Shown: positions 11,287-28,360, counted from the stretch's first letter. The stretch: DNA of 64,000 bases from Isoperla grammatica (GCA_945910005.1 OX246746.1:43001886-43065885); one strand, 5' to 3'. A program made the numbers and translations. The notes: generated by a model from the sequence alone, not told the origin.

Positions 11287-11340
11287 TATTATTATTATTA
11301 TTATTTTTAAACTATTATTATATTATTATTATTATTATTA
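11287..11340. repeat. Short ATT tract between two head-to-head LINEs
   Basis: ATTATTATT tracts with two AAACTA interruptions separate the truncated 5' end of the minus-strand RLE LINE from the 5' end of the plus-strand LINE. Confidence 0.9.
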
Positions 11341-11344
11341 AACT

Positions 11345-11908
11345 AATTTTTGGCAAGTTGCAAACAAAATACTAAAATGTAACGATAGGGATGAAGTGCG
11401 TAACATAACTATAAGCGGTAAGAGTGTCTCTGCTGATGATCATCCACAGTTGGTGGCTGAACATTTCAACAATTTTTTTGTTAACGTCGCAAGTAATGTT
11501 TTGGTAAAAAGCAATCGGCTAGTACAGGATGTGGGCCAAAACCCTAAAGTTGAATCTGCAAGATGGGTAGATAAGACTTTGCGCTGTGATGAGATTACAG
11601 AGAGCGAGTTAGTAGAGATTATACGTAATATGGAATCTAAAAAGAGTGCAGGCGTTGATAAACTCAATGTGTGTATGGTTTGGAATAACATTGATATATT
11701 TGTTCCTATTTTAAAGCATTTGTTAAACTTATCTATTACGCAAGGCTGTGTACCAGATATACTGAAAGAAGCACTAATAACTCCGATATTCAAATCAGGA
11801 AGTAAGACAGAAGTAAACAATTACCGTCCGATATCTGTTCTTCCTACAGTATCAAAAATTTTAGAAATTTGTGTAAAGAATAGTCATGCATTTTTTAACA
11901 TCTGTTAA
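11345..11908 (+). pseudogene. LINE RT N-terminal half (CR1/Jockey-like)
   Basis: The open frame enters without a start codon (first Met at 11396). It contains KKSAGVDKLN (RT motif 0/1) and EALITPIFKSGSKTEVNNYRPISVLP, split here as ITPIFKSGSKTEVNNYR and PISVLP (motifs 1-2). After EICVKN the frame ends at 11908. The next RT segment continues in another frame from about 11886, so a one- or two-base indel near 11880 separates the halves. Confidence 0.88.
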
Positions 11909-13157
11909 CTTCTTTTCTCCTGATCAATTTGGATTTTTACCTAACAGAAATTGCGATATGGCTATTGATAACCATGTGCGATTTATAACAGCGTCATTGG
12001 AAAAGGGACATAAAACTTTAGCTGTATATTTAGATCTAGCCAAGGCGTTTGACATGGTGTCCCATGAACTTGTTTTGGACAAGCTTTATCATTGTGGTAT
12101 CAGAGGTGTTATGGGAAAGTGGTTTAGTTCTTATTTGTCGAATAGAGTGCAAAGGGTAATGATCAAAGGGGTGTGTAGCTCGACGAAGATTGTGACTCAT
12201 GGTGTACCACAAGGGTCAGTTCTAGGTCCTGTAATTTTTCTCATTTTTATAAACGAACTCTCTTACTTGCCACTACATTCTAAAGTTACAATTTTTGCCG
12301 ATGACTCAGCACTGGCTCTTTCCGCAATATCGTACAGTATTCTTGAGGCCCTTATAAATGAAGACATGCGTGTGTTGTCCGTCTTCTTTGGTCTCAATAA
12401 ACTTGTTCTAAATATTTCAAAAACTAAGTTCATAATTTTCCGTTTTAAAGAGGATCTGGCAATACCTAATTTGACAATAAAATATCACTTCCCAGACTGT
12501 ACATCTGCTTTTTGTAACTGTTGTGAGATTGAAAGGTGCGAATCAATTAAATACCTGGGTGTATTCATTGACTCGGCGTTACATTGGTATGATCATATAA
12601 ATTATTTACAGTCAAAAATCAGGCCTATAATACTTTTGTTTTATCACATGAGGAAATTTATGCCAGTGGAGGTGTTGCGGCAGTTGTATTTTGCGTTGTA
12701 TCAGAGTAACCTGCAATATGGAATTGTTCACTGGGGAGGTATCTCTGCTAGCAAGTTACACCCATTAATTACGTCACAGAACTTTGCACTTAGAACTATC
12801 TGTAATATGCGGAAAGGAGATTCCACCACTTTTCTTTATTCGATGTTATGTATTTTACCTTTGAAACATTTGTATATTTTTAAGACTGTCATGTATGTGT
12901 TTAATAATTCTTGTTCATATAAACCAGTGGTCAGTTCCTCTATTACAAGACAAGCTACATTGTATAAAATTAATGTCCCAAAGTTTGTAATGTCAAATGC
13001 GCGCAATCAACTGTCATACAGAGGACCAACTCTTTTTAACATAATGGTTAAGTTTATGCCTGACTTTAATGCTAGGATGACTCTAAGTAATTTCAAAATG
13101 AAAACTAGGGATGTTTTAAAGCAAATCGAATCAACAGATACTTTTTTAATTGAGTGA
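11886..13157 (+). pseudogene. LINE RT catalytic half and C-terminus (CR1/Jockey-like)
   Basis: 423 codons. DQFGFLPNRN (residues 13-22) is motif 2a. AVYLDLAKAFD (46-56) is motif A with its Asp. GVPQGSVLGPVIF (106-118) is motif B. FADD (137-140) is the catalytic box, here FADD as in many CR1/Jockey/I elements. IKYLGVFID is motif D/E, and a thumb follows. Apart from the upstream frameshift this half is intact through its stop, so the copy is fairly young. With no endonuclease domain it could not mobilise itself. Confidence 0.92.
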
Positions 13158-13301
13158 TGCAAATGCTGTTTTAATATCTATTTGTAGTTTTACATTTTAA
13201 ATGTTTAAGTTTTTAGTTTTTAGTTGTGTGTATATGTTATATGGTTATTAGTAGGCGGCGGCACAGCAAATAAATATTGTTTTAATTACATTGTGAGCTT
13301 A

Positions 13302-13330
13302 CCACCGCGCGAGCAAAGTGCTCATGGTGG
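13302..13330 (+). promoter_or_regulatory. 3' UTR hairpin of LINE
   Basis: CCACC-GCGC-GAGCA-AAG-TGCTC-AT-GGTGG: a two-part stem about 75 bases before the TTA tail. The same position and CCAC/GTGG closing stem recur in other LINE 3' ends of this window. RT recognition of 3' UTR structures is known for several LINEs; a role here is inferred. Confidence 0.7.
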
Positions 13331-13406
13331 TCTTATGCCAAAATAAGTATATATGTATTTTGTGTCAATGAAATAAATGAAATAAAAATAAATGAAATGA
13401 AATGAA

Positions 13407-13962
<556 letters not shown>

Positions 13963-14385
13963 TCTATAGGCCTATATATAAAAGAAAGATGTATGTATAT
14001 ATCCTTTATACATTACTAAACCATTCATCCGATCTCCATGAAACTTGGCACATATATGTATTTTTTCACGGGAAAGGTTTCTATGCTATCCATTTTGGTT
14101 TTGCACGTGGTGATCGGTGCCTGCAAAGAGGGCTCACCAATGAATTGACTTCGACACCGTTGGTACATATCACCATGAAACTTTGCACTTATATGTATTT
14201 TTTCACGGGGAAGGTTTCTATGCTATGCATTTTGTTGTAACTCCTTCACGAGGTCGAAGGCGCGGCCGTAGCAGTTGGGGGAGGGGGGGGGGGGGGGGGG
14301 TTCAAAAACAGAAAATGGAGTCACTCACTACAAATCTAGAGTTATCGTTATTTAAAAACCACCCGGCCCTTACCCCGGCCGCCTA

Positions 14386-14467
14386 ATTCAGAAACATTCG
14401 TGGGCGTACGCACAACTCAACAAACTTTGATGAATTGTTGTGCGCATGCCCGCGAATGTTTCTGAAT
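14386..14467. repeat. Palindrome inside Helitron
   Basis: ATTCAGAAACATTCGTGGGC and its near-complement form arms of about 35 bp around a short TCAACAAACTTTGATGAA loop. It resembles a very small MITE or a cruciform-forming segment. I see no diagnostic target duplication. Confidence 0.85.
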
Positions 14468-14816
14468 GTAATAACAAAAGTGTGTACATCATAGTTTAGC
14501 GACAGTTCACCAAGTGACACACCAAGAGTCGCGCAATCTGGTAGAACCGAGACTAAAGCGCTGCGTATTGTTGAGATGACTCATCGTGTACTATACCTAC
14601 TAGCCACACAGGCACATAAACACCAGTAGAGTCGGTGTCAAATAGTTGTGACACAGTTCGCGTGTGTTCGTTGTGAACTATAGATGTTTACTTAGTTACG
14701 TTTGGTACCTGGGTTGGTCACATTCGAATCCATAGTTTATCCAATGAGAAGGAGTTCACGTGACTGACCATTTTTTGCGTTTAATGTAATAAACTTAATT
14801 CGCTGTTAATTCAATT

Positions 14817-15053
14817 ATGCCACCCAAACGAAACAATATCGGTCGATCTACACCTCAAGCAAGAAAGAAAAGAGCATCACGAGCATCAGAAACAGACGAG
14901 CAACGGGAAGCAAGACTCGAAACCGTCCGAGCTCACAATGCTCAAGCCAGATCGTGTGAAACAGACGAGCAACGGGAAGCAAGACTCGAAAGTGTCGTAT
15001 ACGCACCAGACAGAAAAACAAAAAATATTGTGTATCAAAAAGCACTTCAATAA
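14817..15053 (+). pseudogene. Helitron Rep/helicase protein, N-terminal remnant
   Basis: 78 codons beginning MPPKRNNIGRSTPQARKKRA, then two copies of the ETDEQREARLE motif (about residues 25-35 and 48-58). Repeated (E)T-EQR--RLE motifs after an MPP-R--IGRST start are characteristic of the N-terminus of many animal Helitron proteins, upstream of Rep and the PIF1-like helicase. Here the frame leaves the family pattern after the second repeat and stops 63 bases before the Helitron 3' terminus. Everything from Rep onward is deleted. It is probably not functional, though an intact short basic peptide could still be made. Confidence 0.82.
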
Positions 15054-15116
15054 ACACAATTACAACACACTTTCTTTTTTTCAGTGGCATTGCAACGCAT
15101 GCCGGGTACTCGCTAG

Positions 15117-16106
15117 TGTTTCATATAAATTTGTTCACAAAATTATTAATGATATTATTTATTGAAGTTGTTTCACTTATGTAACTTATACGGGCATTTA
15201 AACGATTTTGCTATCATAATAGTTGTATGAAATTAAAACATGCTATAAAACATTACTCCTTAAAGACTAAAATATCAGTCCAAAGAATCAGCTAAACCTT
15301 AAAAACGACTTGATTTACCAAATGTTTCTTGAGAGTATTCCTAAAACAATAAAATAAGTAATTTTTGTTAATATCATATGTAACTTTATCGTAAAATCTT
15401 TCACAGCTAACATTTGAACTTGATTCACTAACATCTAAATTATATCTCTGTGAATGGACATCTTTCAGGATCCTTGTATGGTGTGAATGAACCTCGTCAT
15501 TGAATGTAAAAACTGTTGCATTTAATATGATTTCTTTGAATAATCGATTGAAAATAATTTGTATAAATTGTTTAGTAGAGGGACTTAAGCCACATCACTA
15601 TTAATTATTTTTGTGAACATTTTCAAAGTTGAGAGACACTTTTTTGAATCCGGTAATAGACACGTTCTTTGAGGGATGTCATGTTTCTTCAGTACTGCCA
15701 ACGTTATGGTTGAGCGTGCGGTAGGTTGGGAACGCCGTTCGTAGAGCTAAAAATGGCGTCGACCCTAGAAACTATCAGCTGATTCACAGATTCGTCTTGT
15801 TAAGGGTATAAGGGTGTATGTGTGTCTTTTACACTTTCCTACCTTCAAATTATTTCTTCCTGAATCCTGATAGTAAACAAAAACGTCAATTATTTGCTGA
15901 AAATCAGCGCAGACTAAAATTTAGAACAAAAGTTTCAGAGAAAACATGTCTGTGTGGGATGTCAATTCAATATATGTGTATAGAAATTAGAAACCATTCA
16001 CATAGTTACTATTAATTACTGTATGAACTATTCTAAACCTACAACGCTGTTTACTTGTTGCTTGTTAGAACGATGACAACTAACAATAAAAGTAGAAAAA
16101 TGAAAT
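15117..16106. other. Unannotated AT-rich spacer
   Basis: No recognisable gene or repeat; several short open frames without domain character. Confidence 0.5.
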
Positions 16107-16328
16107 TGCGCGTGTGCGTGTGCGTGTGCGTGTGCGTGTGCGTGTGCGTGTGCGTGTGCGTGTGCGTGTGCGTGTGCGTGTGCGTGTGCGTGTGCGTGTG
16201 CGTGTGCGTGTGCGTGTGCGTGTGCGTGTGCGTGTGCGTGTGCGTGTGCGTGTGCGTGTGCGTGTGCGTGTGCGTGTGCGTGTGCGTGTGCGTGTGCGTG
16301 TGCGTGTGCGTGTGCGTGTGTGCGTGTA
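16107..16328. repeat. (GTGCGT)n hexanucleotide microsatellite
   Basis: About 37 uninterrupted units, the same hexamer as at 3038-3170 and, in reverse complement, 43381-43575. All frames are open, producing spurious VRVR, CVCV and RTRT peptides. Confidence 0.98.
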
Positions 16329-17090
<762 letters not shown>

Positions 17091-17788
17091 ATGGTCTCTG
17101 ACAAATACGCTTTTGAAACTATCACATCAAAAGCTCAATTTATTTTGATCATTATTGAAAAATAAAAAAAAAATAAAAGTCCGAGTATACATTCCAAAAA
17201 ATAAATACATAATAAAATATAATGTATATGTGAACACGCACGTTTGAGTGTTAGTCCGGGGTAGCATTTTGATAGTGATACACATATTATATCACAATGT
17301 TTCACTGAGCTGGGGTGAACATCTCACACATCGGCCAACACTGGAAGATGCAGACACAAGGTTCTGCGGCAAGTATGAAACAAGTATGCCAAAGTACCTA
17401 ATCACTAATCAGTAACCACCTATAACGAACAAACGTCCAAAAGCGCGTTTTCACACCCTATATTTTGTCAGTGAAAATCTTTATATACACATTATAACAT
17501 ACGAGGATCACGTGAGATTCATGTATAGGCTAGTGTAGAACAGCTGAGGGTGCGTCCCAATGTGATTTAGCCTGCTACCCACTAGCCACTAGCTAGGTAA
17601 ATATCGTTTACTTACCTTGACATACACATTTCTCTGTTTTTAGAATGTTGAGGTATTAGAAAACAAAACACTATACTTTAAAACACTGCCTTGCAATATT
17701 TTAAGTTCACTGTGATTTCCACGAAAGGAGCTAGTAGGCCGTGTAGTAGGTCTACCATGGATTTATAATAGCACATACGGTACAGCAG
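17091..17788. other. Unannotated spacer
   Basis: Nothing recognised. Confidence 0.5.
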
Positions 17789-17831
17789 GACTTAGGACCT
17801 GTCCTAAGTAAAGACCTCTTGTAAATCCGGC
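17789..17831. mobile_element. Fragment of GGCCCGGATTCACAAG foldback MITE
   Basis: GACTTAGGACCTGTCCTAAG, then AGACCTCTTGTAAATCCGGC, matches the right terminus of the MITE at 48057-48318 and is followed by CCCAG. Only one end is present. Confidence 0.7.
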
Positions 17832-21151
<3,320 letters not shown>

Positions 21152-21153
21152 TG

Positions 21154-21242
<89 letters not shown>
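21152..21242. repeat. (ATT)n microsatellite
   Basis: A pure ATT array of about 90 bp. Confidence 0.97.
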
Positions 21243-21243
<1 letters not shown>

Positions 21244-21329
21244 GCCTGAAAGTACTAAATTCAATTAGCATAATTAAAAGAGGGCTAAAGGATTTTTATT
21301 TAAATAGTATTTAATCTCATATCAATTCT

Positions 21330-21582
21330 TTGTTTGTACGTTAATTGTTGGGTTTTCATCGTTGTTCATTGTTGTTCGTTCTCATTATTAGTTCCATGTT
21401 GTATTATATTCTACTGTCATTTTCATTTTGTTTCCATCTTACTGTGCACTGAACTGTTATTTATTTTGTGTAATCCACAGTTAAGCCTCATGGCTTTGTG
21501 GAACAAGTTGTTCTGTACTTTTCATTTTGTATTCTAATAATAATAAAGTTTGTGCGATTGTGAAAAAAAAAAAAAAAAAAAA
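21330..21582 (+). mobile_element. LINE 3' end with poly(A) tail, strongly 5'-truncated
   Basis: There is no coding sequence. Its end has the same layout as the other LINE 3' UTRs here: T-rich sequence, a CCACAG...TGTGG hairpin (21475-21501), AATAATAAAGTTT near 21538-21550, 20-odd A residues (21562-21582), then an ATT array. The assignment rests on this layout alone; the left boundary is uncertain. Confidence 0.6.
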
Positions 21583-23394
<1,812 letters not shown>

Positions 23395-23515
23395 TTATTG
23401 TTGCAATACATACAAACTCGGTCAAAACCGGCATAAACATGTTGTACGGACACAAATGTCAAGTATTTCCATGTGTTTACCTTATTAAAATCTACTTAGA
23501 ACTACTTAATATATC

Positions 23516-23582
23516 TTCTTCTTCTTCTTCTTCTTCTTCTTCTTCTTCTTCTTCTGCTTCTCAAATGCCCACATTTGGCTAT
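23516..23582 (-). mobile_element. 67-bp retroposed insert with (GAA)n tail
   Basis: Flanked by a perfect 15-bp duplication ACTACTTAATATATC (23501-23515 and 23583-23597) that occurs once in LINE copy 1. On the minus strand it reads ATAGCCAAATGTGGGCATTT, then GAGAAGCAGAAGAAG..., ending in a GAA repeat. The target-site duplication and simple-repeat tail mark an extremely 5'-truncated SINE or LINE insertion. Confidence 0.85.
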
Positions 23583-23745
23583 ACTACTTAATATATCATT
23601 GTCCACATTATTTTTTCCAAACCGAACTGTTGATGCTATGTACGGTCGTGGCCGATTTGTACTCATCCCAGCATTCGCTCTTTGTACGGTGGAAACCACG
23701 AAAACCACCATCGGGATGGAGAACTTCTTGAAGTCTTCATTCTTC

Positions 23746-24261
23746 TTAGTTCAAAAATTTTCGCACTATCCTACACGTGTTCAAAATAATTGCTTTTTGC
23801 ATCTCGATGTATATGTTCGGTTGGAGACCAATTAGTTTAATACTGTCATGGAGTTTACGTGGAAGAATGCCATTTGCTGATATAATTAACGGTATAACAG
23901 TTACATTATTCTGCTTCCACAACCTTTTTATTTCAATTGATAATTCCTTATATCTGTTTATCTTTTCCCGCCAAGTTGTCTCTACATTGTGGCATAAAGG
24001 GACGGCAACATCAATTAAAATCGTTTCTTGTTTCTTCTTGTCAATAAATATAATATCCGGTCTATTGCGATGTATGGTTTGGTCTGTAATAACTGCCCGG
24101 TCGTAATATAATATGTAGTCTTTACTATCTAATACCTTTTCAGGCTTGTATTTGTAATACGCAGTGGTTGTGTTTATAAGTTTATACTTCATGGCTAATT
24201 TTTGATGTACAATGTTTGCAACTTGGTTATGCCTATGAAGATAATCGGTTTGACAAAGCAT
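23746..24261 (-). pseudogene. Restriction-like endonuclease end of RLE-LINE ORF, copy 2
   Basis: 171 codons. The core NRPDIIFIDKKKQETILIDVAVP (given here as NRPDIIFID and ILIDVAVP) keeps both the PD and the second Asp that copy 1 has lost. Just upstream, out of this frame's start, VSGCKML keeps the zinc-motif Cys missing in copy 1. The endonuclease residues thus look intact although the ORF as a whole is broken. Confidence 0.85.
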
Positions 24262-25172
24262 TTTGCACCCAGATACGGTATGTTCCCGTTCAAATTACAT
24301 TTTCTACATTTATCTTCCACTGTGACGTCTTTCAGTATGTATTTTTTGTAATTGTTAGTCTTGATTACCTTATCTTGAATAGCGATCATAAATCCCTCTG
24401 TTTCGCTGAAAATGTCCCCGGACGTTAACCATTTGTTCGATGCTACCCTATCGACGCTATCCTTAAGAAGTTCTTTATAATGTCTGCTATGTAACGTCTT
24501 TTCTGATATTCTGATCTCTTTTGCTGTGTCAGAATTTAGTTTTTGAAGCAAGTTTAAATTTCCGTCATTTAAATTGAGGGGAGAAAGCGACTTGTCTGCC
24601 GATACTATAGCTCTATGAAGTTGTGAATGTGGGCATTTTGTATAAAAGTACTTTCTCAGAATTTCAATTTGTTTATAATATAAATTGTTTAAATCAATCA
24701 AGCCTCTTCCCCCTTTTTCTCTAGGTAGAGTCACTCGTTCAATTGCTGACTTAGGGTGATGACTTCTGTATTTGGTGAATGTTGTGCGGGTGAGAATTTC
24801 TAGGGCATGAAGTTCTGTCTGTGTCCAGTTAATAATTCCAAATGAATATGTTAGTACCGGTATAGCATAAGTGTTAATTGCTTTGATCTTGTTTTTACCA
24901 TTCAATTGTGTTTTTAAAATGGATCCTATTCGTTTCTTGTATGCAGAAATTAGTTAACTTTTCATCAGTTTATGCATGACCAATTCGTTTAGCCTGCGCA
25001 AATCCTAGATATTTGTATATATCTTCTTCGTCCATTACTCCAATCCGGTTGTCTTCGTCAATTTTAAACTCTTCTAATTTCGTAATCTTTCCTTTGATGA
25101 CATGAAGTGACTTACATTTATCAATTCCAAAATCCATACATATATCTCTACTGAATTCTAACGTTGAGTTAA
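24195..25172 (-). pseudogene. RT thumb and zinc-motif region of RLE-LINE ORF, copy 2
   Basis: Two open pieces: from the insertion junction at 25172 to about 24970, and 24905 to 24195. A TAA (SKL in copy 1 becomes a stop) and four extra bases (GATCAAT becomes GCATGACCAAT) lie near 24955-24980. Downstream the frame reaches DKCRKCNLNG, after which a ~10-base deletion relative to copy 1 removes the ETIEH histidine and shifts the frame. Confidence 0.8.
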
Positions 25173-25890
25173 GGGGGGACAACACTGAAAATCCTAACTT
25201 CTGCTCTATGGCAACAATTAAACTGAAACTTGTTGAACACACCAAACACTTACCCAAAGTTATAAAAAAATTTTTTTTTTTTTTTGTATTTACATTTCTA
25301 TTGTTATTGACATTGTTGTTGTTATTACAACAATGCACACCGGGAAAACGATTACATGAGAACCAATTGAGATAATCAACTTTTGTAAAGTGTTATTTGA
25401 AGTTATGCAGACAAGCAATGAAATGATGCATCACCACTTTGAACCTGTGTTTTTTATGGAGGCTATACATTTTTTACTTTTAACATTTTTATAAAAAAAT
25501 AAAAATAAAAATGTTTTAATGAAAAAAAAATACTTTTTACATAGATACAAACTTGGCCATGCATCATTTTATCTTAATGGCATTGGAGAACATACACACA
25601 AAATATTATAAGATTTAGGTGGCCAGTTTAGAAGATATGAATTTCTCCATACTGTATTGTGTAGGAAAAAAACTTCCTGCAAAATCGCAACAAAACCGGT
25701 CTTTGCTCGCATTTTAGGGCAAACACGCAGCGCATACATCCACAAGAATATAGATATGAGTATTTTATATGAAATATATAATTTACTTTGTGTTTTTAAT
25801 CGATTGTTAATAGTTTAAACAATTAAATAAAAAAAATTGTAGATTGAAATTTTTTGTTTTAAATAATGAGATTTTCAGTGTTGTCCCCCC
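25173..25890. mobile_element. TTAA-flanked non-autonomous DNA transposon (piggyBac-like)
   Basis: A 718-bp insertion in the LINE RT region. The termini GGGGGGACAACACTGAAAAT and ATTTTCAGTGTTGTCCCCCC are perfect inverted repeats of about 20 bp. TTAA stands on both sides (25169-25172 and 25891-25894) and only once in LINE copy 1. TTAA duplication is the hallmark of piggyBac. The G-run termini differ from typical CCCT ends, so another TTAA-inserting group is possible. There is no transposase; the interior is AT-rich. Confidence 0.88.
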
Positions 25891-26729
25891 TTAAGAAGAT
25901 TCGTCATGTGTGTCGCATTTAAAGCATATAGCTTGAGATCGTCCATGTAGAATAGATGTGAAAGTGTGTGGCAAACCGTATTACCGTCCTTTATCTTGAA
26001 ACCATGTGTAGATTTGTTTAGTATATGAGATAATGGATTTAATGAAAGACAAAACCATAACGCACTAAACGAGTCACCTTGAAAAATACCTCGTCGGATG
26101 TTAACTGGGTCAGTACACATCTGCTCTTTGCCTACGTTTAACTTTAATGTTGTTTTCCAACTTGTCATCGCTGTCCGCAAAAAGTTTACTATCAATGGGT
26201 TTACTTTATAAATTTCCAGTATCTGTATTAGCCACGAATGTGGTGACGAATCATACGCTTTCTTGTAATCAATATAGCTAACATGAATGTTTCTCTTCTT
26301 GTTGAAAGCTTGGTTAATTACAACAGAATCGATAATTAATTGTTCCTTACACCCTTGCGACAATTTACGACATCCCTTTTGTTCTTCAGCTAATATATTG
26401 TGTTCTTCGCAGTGACTATATATTTTATTTGTTATGCACGATGTCAAGATTTTGTAAATAGTAGGTAAGCATGTAATTGGTCTATATTTACTTGGATTTT
26501 TGGTGTCATTATCTTTTGGTTTAAGAAATGTTATTCCTTCAGTAAAGAAATCTGGTAAATCCTTGTCTCCTAATATAAATTCATTAAGGCATTTAGCAAT
26601 CTGGGTGTGCATGTTTGAAAACCTCTTGTACCAAAAATTTTGAATGTTATCGTTACCGGGTGCTTTCCAATTATGAGTATTTCGTATCGTTGATTTTATA
26701 TCATTTACACTGATGCCATCAAATGTCAT
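25875..26729 (-). pseudogene. RT fingers and palm of RLE-LINE ORF, copy 2
   Basis: 284 codons. WKAPGNDNIQNFWYKRF, YRPITCLPTIYKILT, EEQKGCRKLSQGCK, SYIDYKKAYD, RRGIFQGDS and FYMDDLKLY are all intact, so every catalytic RT motif is present in one frame. After THMTNLL the frame runs into the right end of the TTAA-flanked insertion and stops. The same sequence continues at 25172 on the far side of that insertion. Confidence 0.9.
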
Positions 26730-26732
26730 TTC

Positions 26733-27005
26733 TTAGATATTACTCATTGCCTCAATTTCATCTTGAATCCATGTTGCATTGTGATTGTGCATTAATGGGT
26801 TACTCCATATCCCACCCCAAAACTGCTCAATCTCTGTCTTCGATGGTATACCATTGCCTACTATTTCTTCTTTATTGTTAATTTGCTGATAGAATTCTTT
26901 TTCTTTTTCTTTAAACATTTCGTTTTGTTCTTTTCTATCACTACACTCTTTATATCTTCGTAGTCTTTTGGCTAATGCACTTACTTTTTGCTTTAGAGTA
27001 TCCAA
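26733..27005 (-). pseudogene. Linker segment of RLE-LINE ORF, copy 2
   Basis: 90 codons with LKQKVSALAKRLRRYKE and IPSKTEIEQFWGGIWSN, the conserved block before the RT. It ends at TAA (GAA in copy 1) three codons before the next open segment. Confidence 0.78.
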
Positions 27006-27083
27006 ATATTCGTTTGTAGCCTCGTTCGGTGTTTCATGTATAGTATGGATTTTAAACCTTTCAAATATGTGTTGGCAATATTG

Positions 27084-27971
27084 TTATATCTTTTTAGATC
27101 TATTACCCATCCTGAATTGTTCTAATCTCCCAATATCTCTCCTTAACTCGTTGATGCGTTTGACTAATCTTCGTTCCCATTTTGGAGTCTTATTTGTTTT
27201 TATGTTCTGAGAATGTACCAACTTTATTTTTAATCCTAATTGTCTGACCACTGCTATGGCTCCACAATATATTGCTGCATGCACTTCCTCAAACGACAAT
27301 TCTTTCTTCGCGTAATCTAACAATATATGTGCGTTCATTACGTGCATTACTATGTCCATTTGCTTAGACTGTTTAGGTTTAGGAATTCTAGGTCTCTTGT
27401 TCGGTTCTATATGTGCAAATTCTGACAAAGCATTTTCAAAAGCTAAATGTAATATGTTCTTTAACTCGTCTATTTCTTGTGTGTTCCCTCTTGTATTCTC
27501 TTCTTGTTCAATGTTATTAATAGGTGGATGTTGGTGATGTACCTCTTGTGTGTTCTGGCCTTCTGGTAGATCTACTTGTTCCATTAATTCTTGTCGTAGA
27601 TGGTCATCGTTTCTTGATGCTTCCATGATGTGCTCCTCGTTCGCCAAATCCTCTTCATTTTCTTGATCTATTTGTAGTTCTTCCTCTACTTCATGTCTTA
27701 TTACGTTCAATAGATTAAATGGTAGCATACCATTACTTACAATTATTCTCCTTTGGTCTGCTACTCTTTGTTCGGTTACATCTACTAATGGGTATTCACG
27801 TGTAAACGCTCGGTGCAGTTCTTGTCGATATCCAACTAATCTAGTTTCTAATAACGTAATTCTATAGTAGTTGCGCATCACACAAATGTTCATATTATCT
27901 GTCCATTTGATACGCTGCCTCACTCTTCCAGATTTGGTGGTCTGTTGCGATAATACATCAGAAGCATCCAT
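27084..27971 (-). pseudogene. N-terminal part of RLE-LINE ORF, copy 2
   Basis: 295 codons from MDASDVLSQQT, chosen as start because copy 1 lacks this region and an in-frame 5' UTR lies upstream. RQRIKWTDNMNIC and TEQRVADQRRIIVSNG outline a putative Myb-like or trihelix DNA-binding domain (inferred). A Glu-rich linker and NKRPRIPKPKQ basic patch follow. It ends at TAA after NRSKKI where copy 1 has TTA (Leu). Confidence 0.78.
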
Positions 27972-28174
27972 AATCTGTTTGTTTATTTACTAAATGTCAA
28001 AGTTCATTGTCCTGTCAAACTAAGTTCTTTGTCACAGAAAGTTAATATTGTTTTTCAAAGAAATCAAAGCACTTAATGTCACACTTTTCTTTACACTCGC
28101 AACTTGGCCGTGCCCCGTCAATAAATAACACACGCAATTACAAGGCGCTGAGTTGGAGTTGAATGACAGTTTCA

Positions 28175-28360
<186 letters not shown>

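Larger units (their letters stand above)
7445..11287 (-). mobile_element. RLE-type LINE (R4/Dong-like), copy 1, 5'-truncated
   Basis: One long minus-strand reading frame, now broken, runs from an N-terminal helical DNA-binding-like region through reverse transcriptase to a CCHC and restriction-like endonuclease end, followed by a 3' UTR of about 270 bp. It aligns throughout with the second copy at 23394-28174. Homology stops at TTTGGTGGT (11287), where an ATT array begins, about 30 codons short of the start kept by copy 2. The single-ORF order of RT then C-terminal zinc motif and RLE is diagnostic of the R2/R4/NeSL/HERO group. R4/Dong is preferred because both copies sit in TAA/ATT repeats. 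It carries several stops, a frameshift and a foldback insertion. Confidence 0.88.
11341..13406 (+). mobile_element. APE-lineage (CR1/Jockey-like) LINE, 5'-truncated
   Basis: Coding sequence starts abruptly after an ATT tract in the linker before RT (NFWQVANKIL-like) and runs to a stop at 13157. A 3' UTR of about 250 bp and a (TTA)n tail follow. No endonuclease domain remains, as expected for 5' truncation during target-primed reverse transcription. The 3' UTR has GGCGGCGGCACAGCAAATAA, a CCACC...GGTGG hairpin at 13302-13330 and a GAAATAAATGAAATAAA terminal region. A second, shorter copy of this family lies at 29788-30079. Confidence 0.9.
13963..15116 (+). mobile_element. Helitron, short non-autonomous, both termini present
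   Basis: The left end TCTATAGGCCTATATATAAA, followed by GAAAGATGTATGTATATA and by CCGATCTCCATGAAACTTGG, matches the usual Helitron 5' terminus. The right end is a GGCAT...ATGCC hairpin (15087-15102), ten bases (GGGTACTCG plus context), then CTAG (15113-15116). The flanking bases are A (13962) and T (15117), the canonical A/T insertion point without target duplication. Inside lie a duplicated ~60-bp leader (14037-14098 and 14173-14232), a poly(G) tract, a palindrome at 14386-14467 and the N-terminus of a Helitron protein. Helicase and most of Rep are absent, so it is a deletion derivative of about 1.15 kb. Confidence 0.88.
23394..28174 (-). mobile_element. RLE-type LINE (R4/Dong-like), copy 2, near full length
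   Basis: Minus-strand element with about 200 bp of 5' UTR (to 28174, bounded by an ATT array), one former ORF starting MDASDV at 27971, and a 3' UTR ending in an ATT array. It aligns with copy 1 over nearly the whole length at high identity. Two later insertions interrupt it: a 718-bp TTAA-flanked element (25173-25890) and a 67-bp insert with a 15-bp duplication (23516-23582). Removing them leaves about 4.0 kb, a plausible full length for this type. The ORF carries several stops and indels, so it is inactive. Confidence 0.9.
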
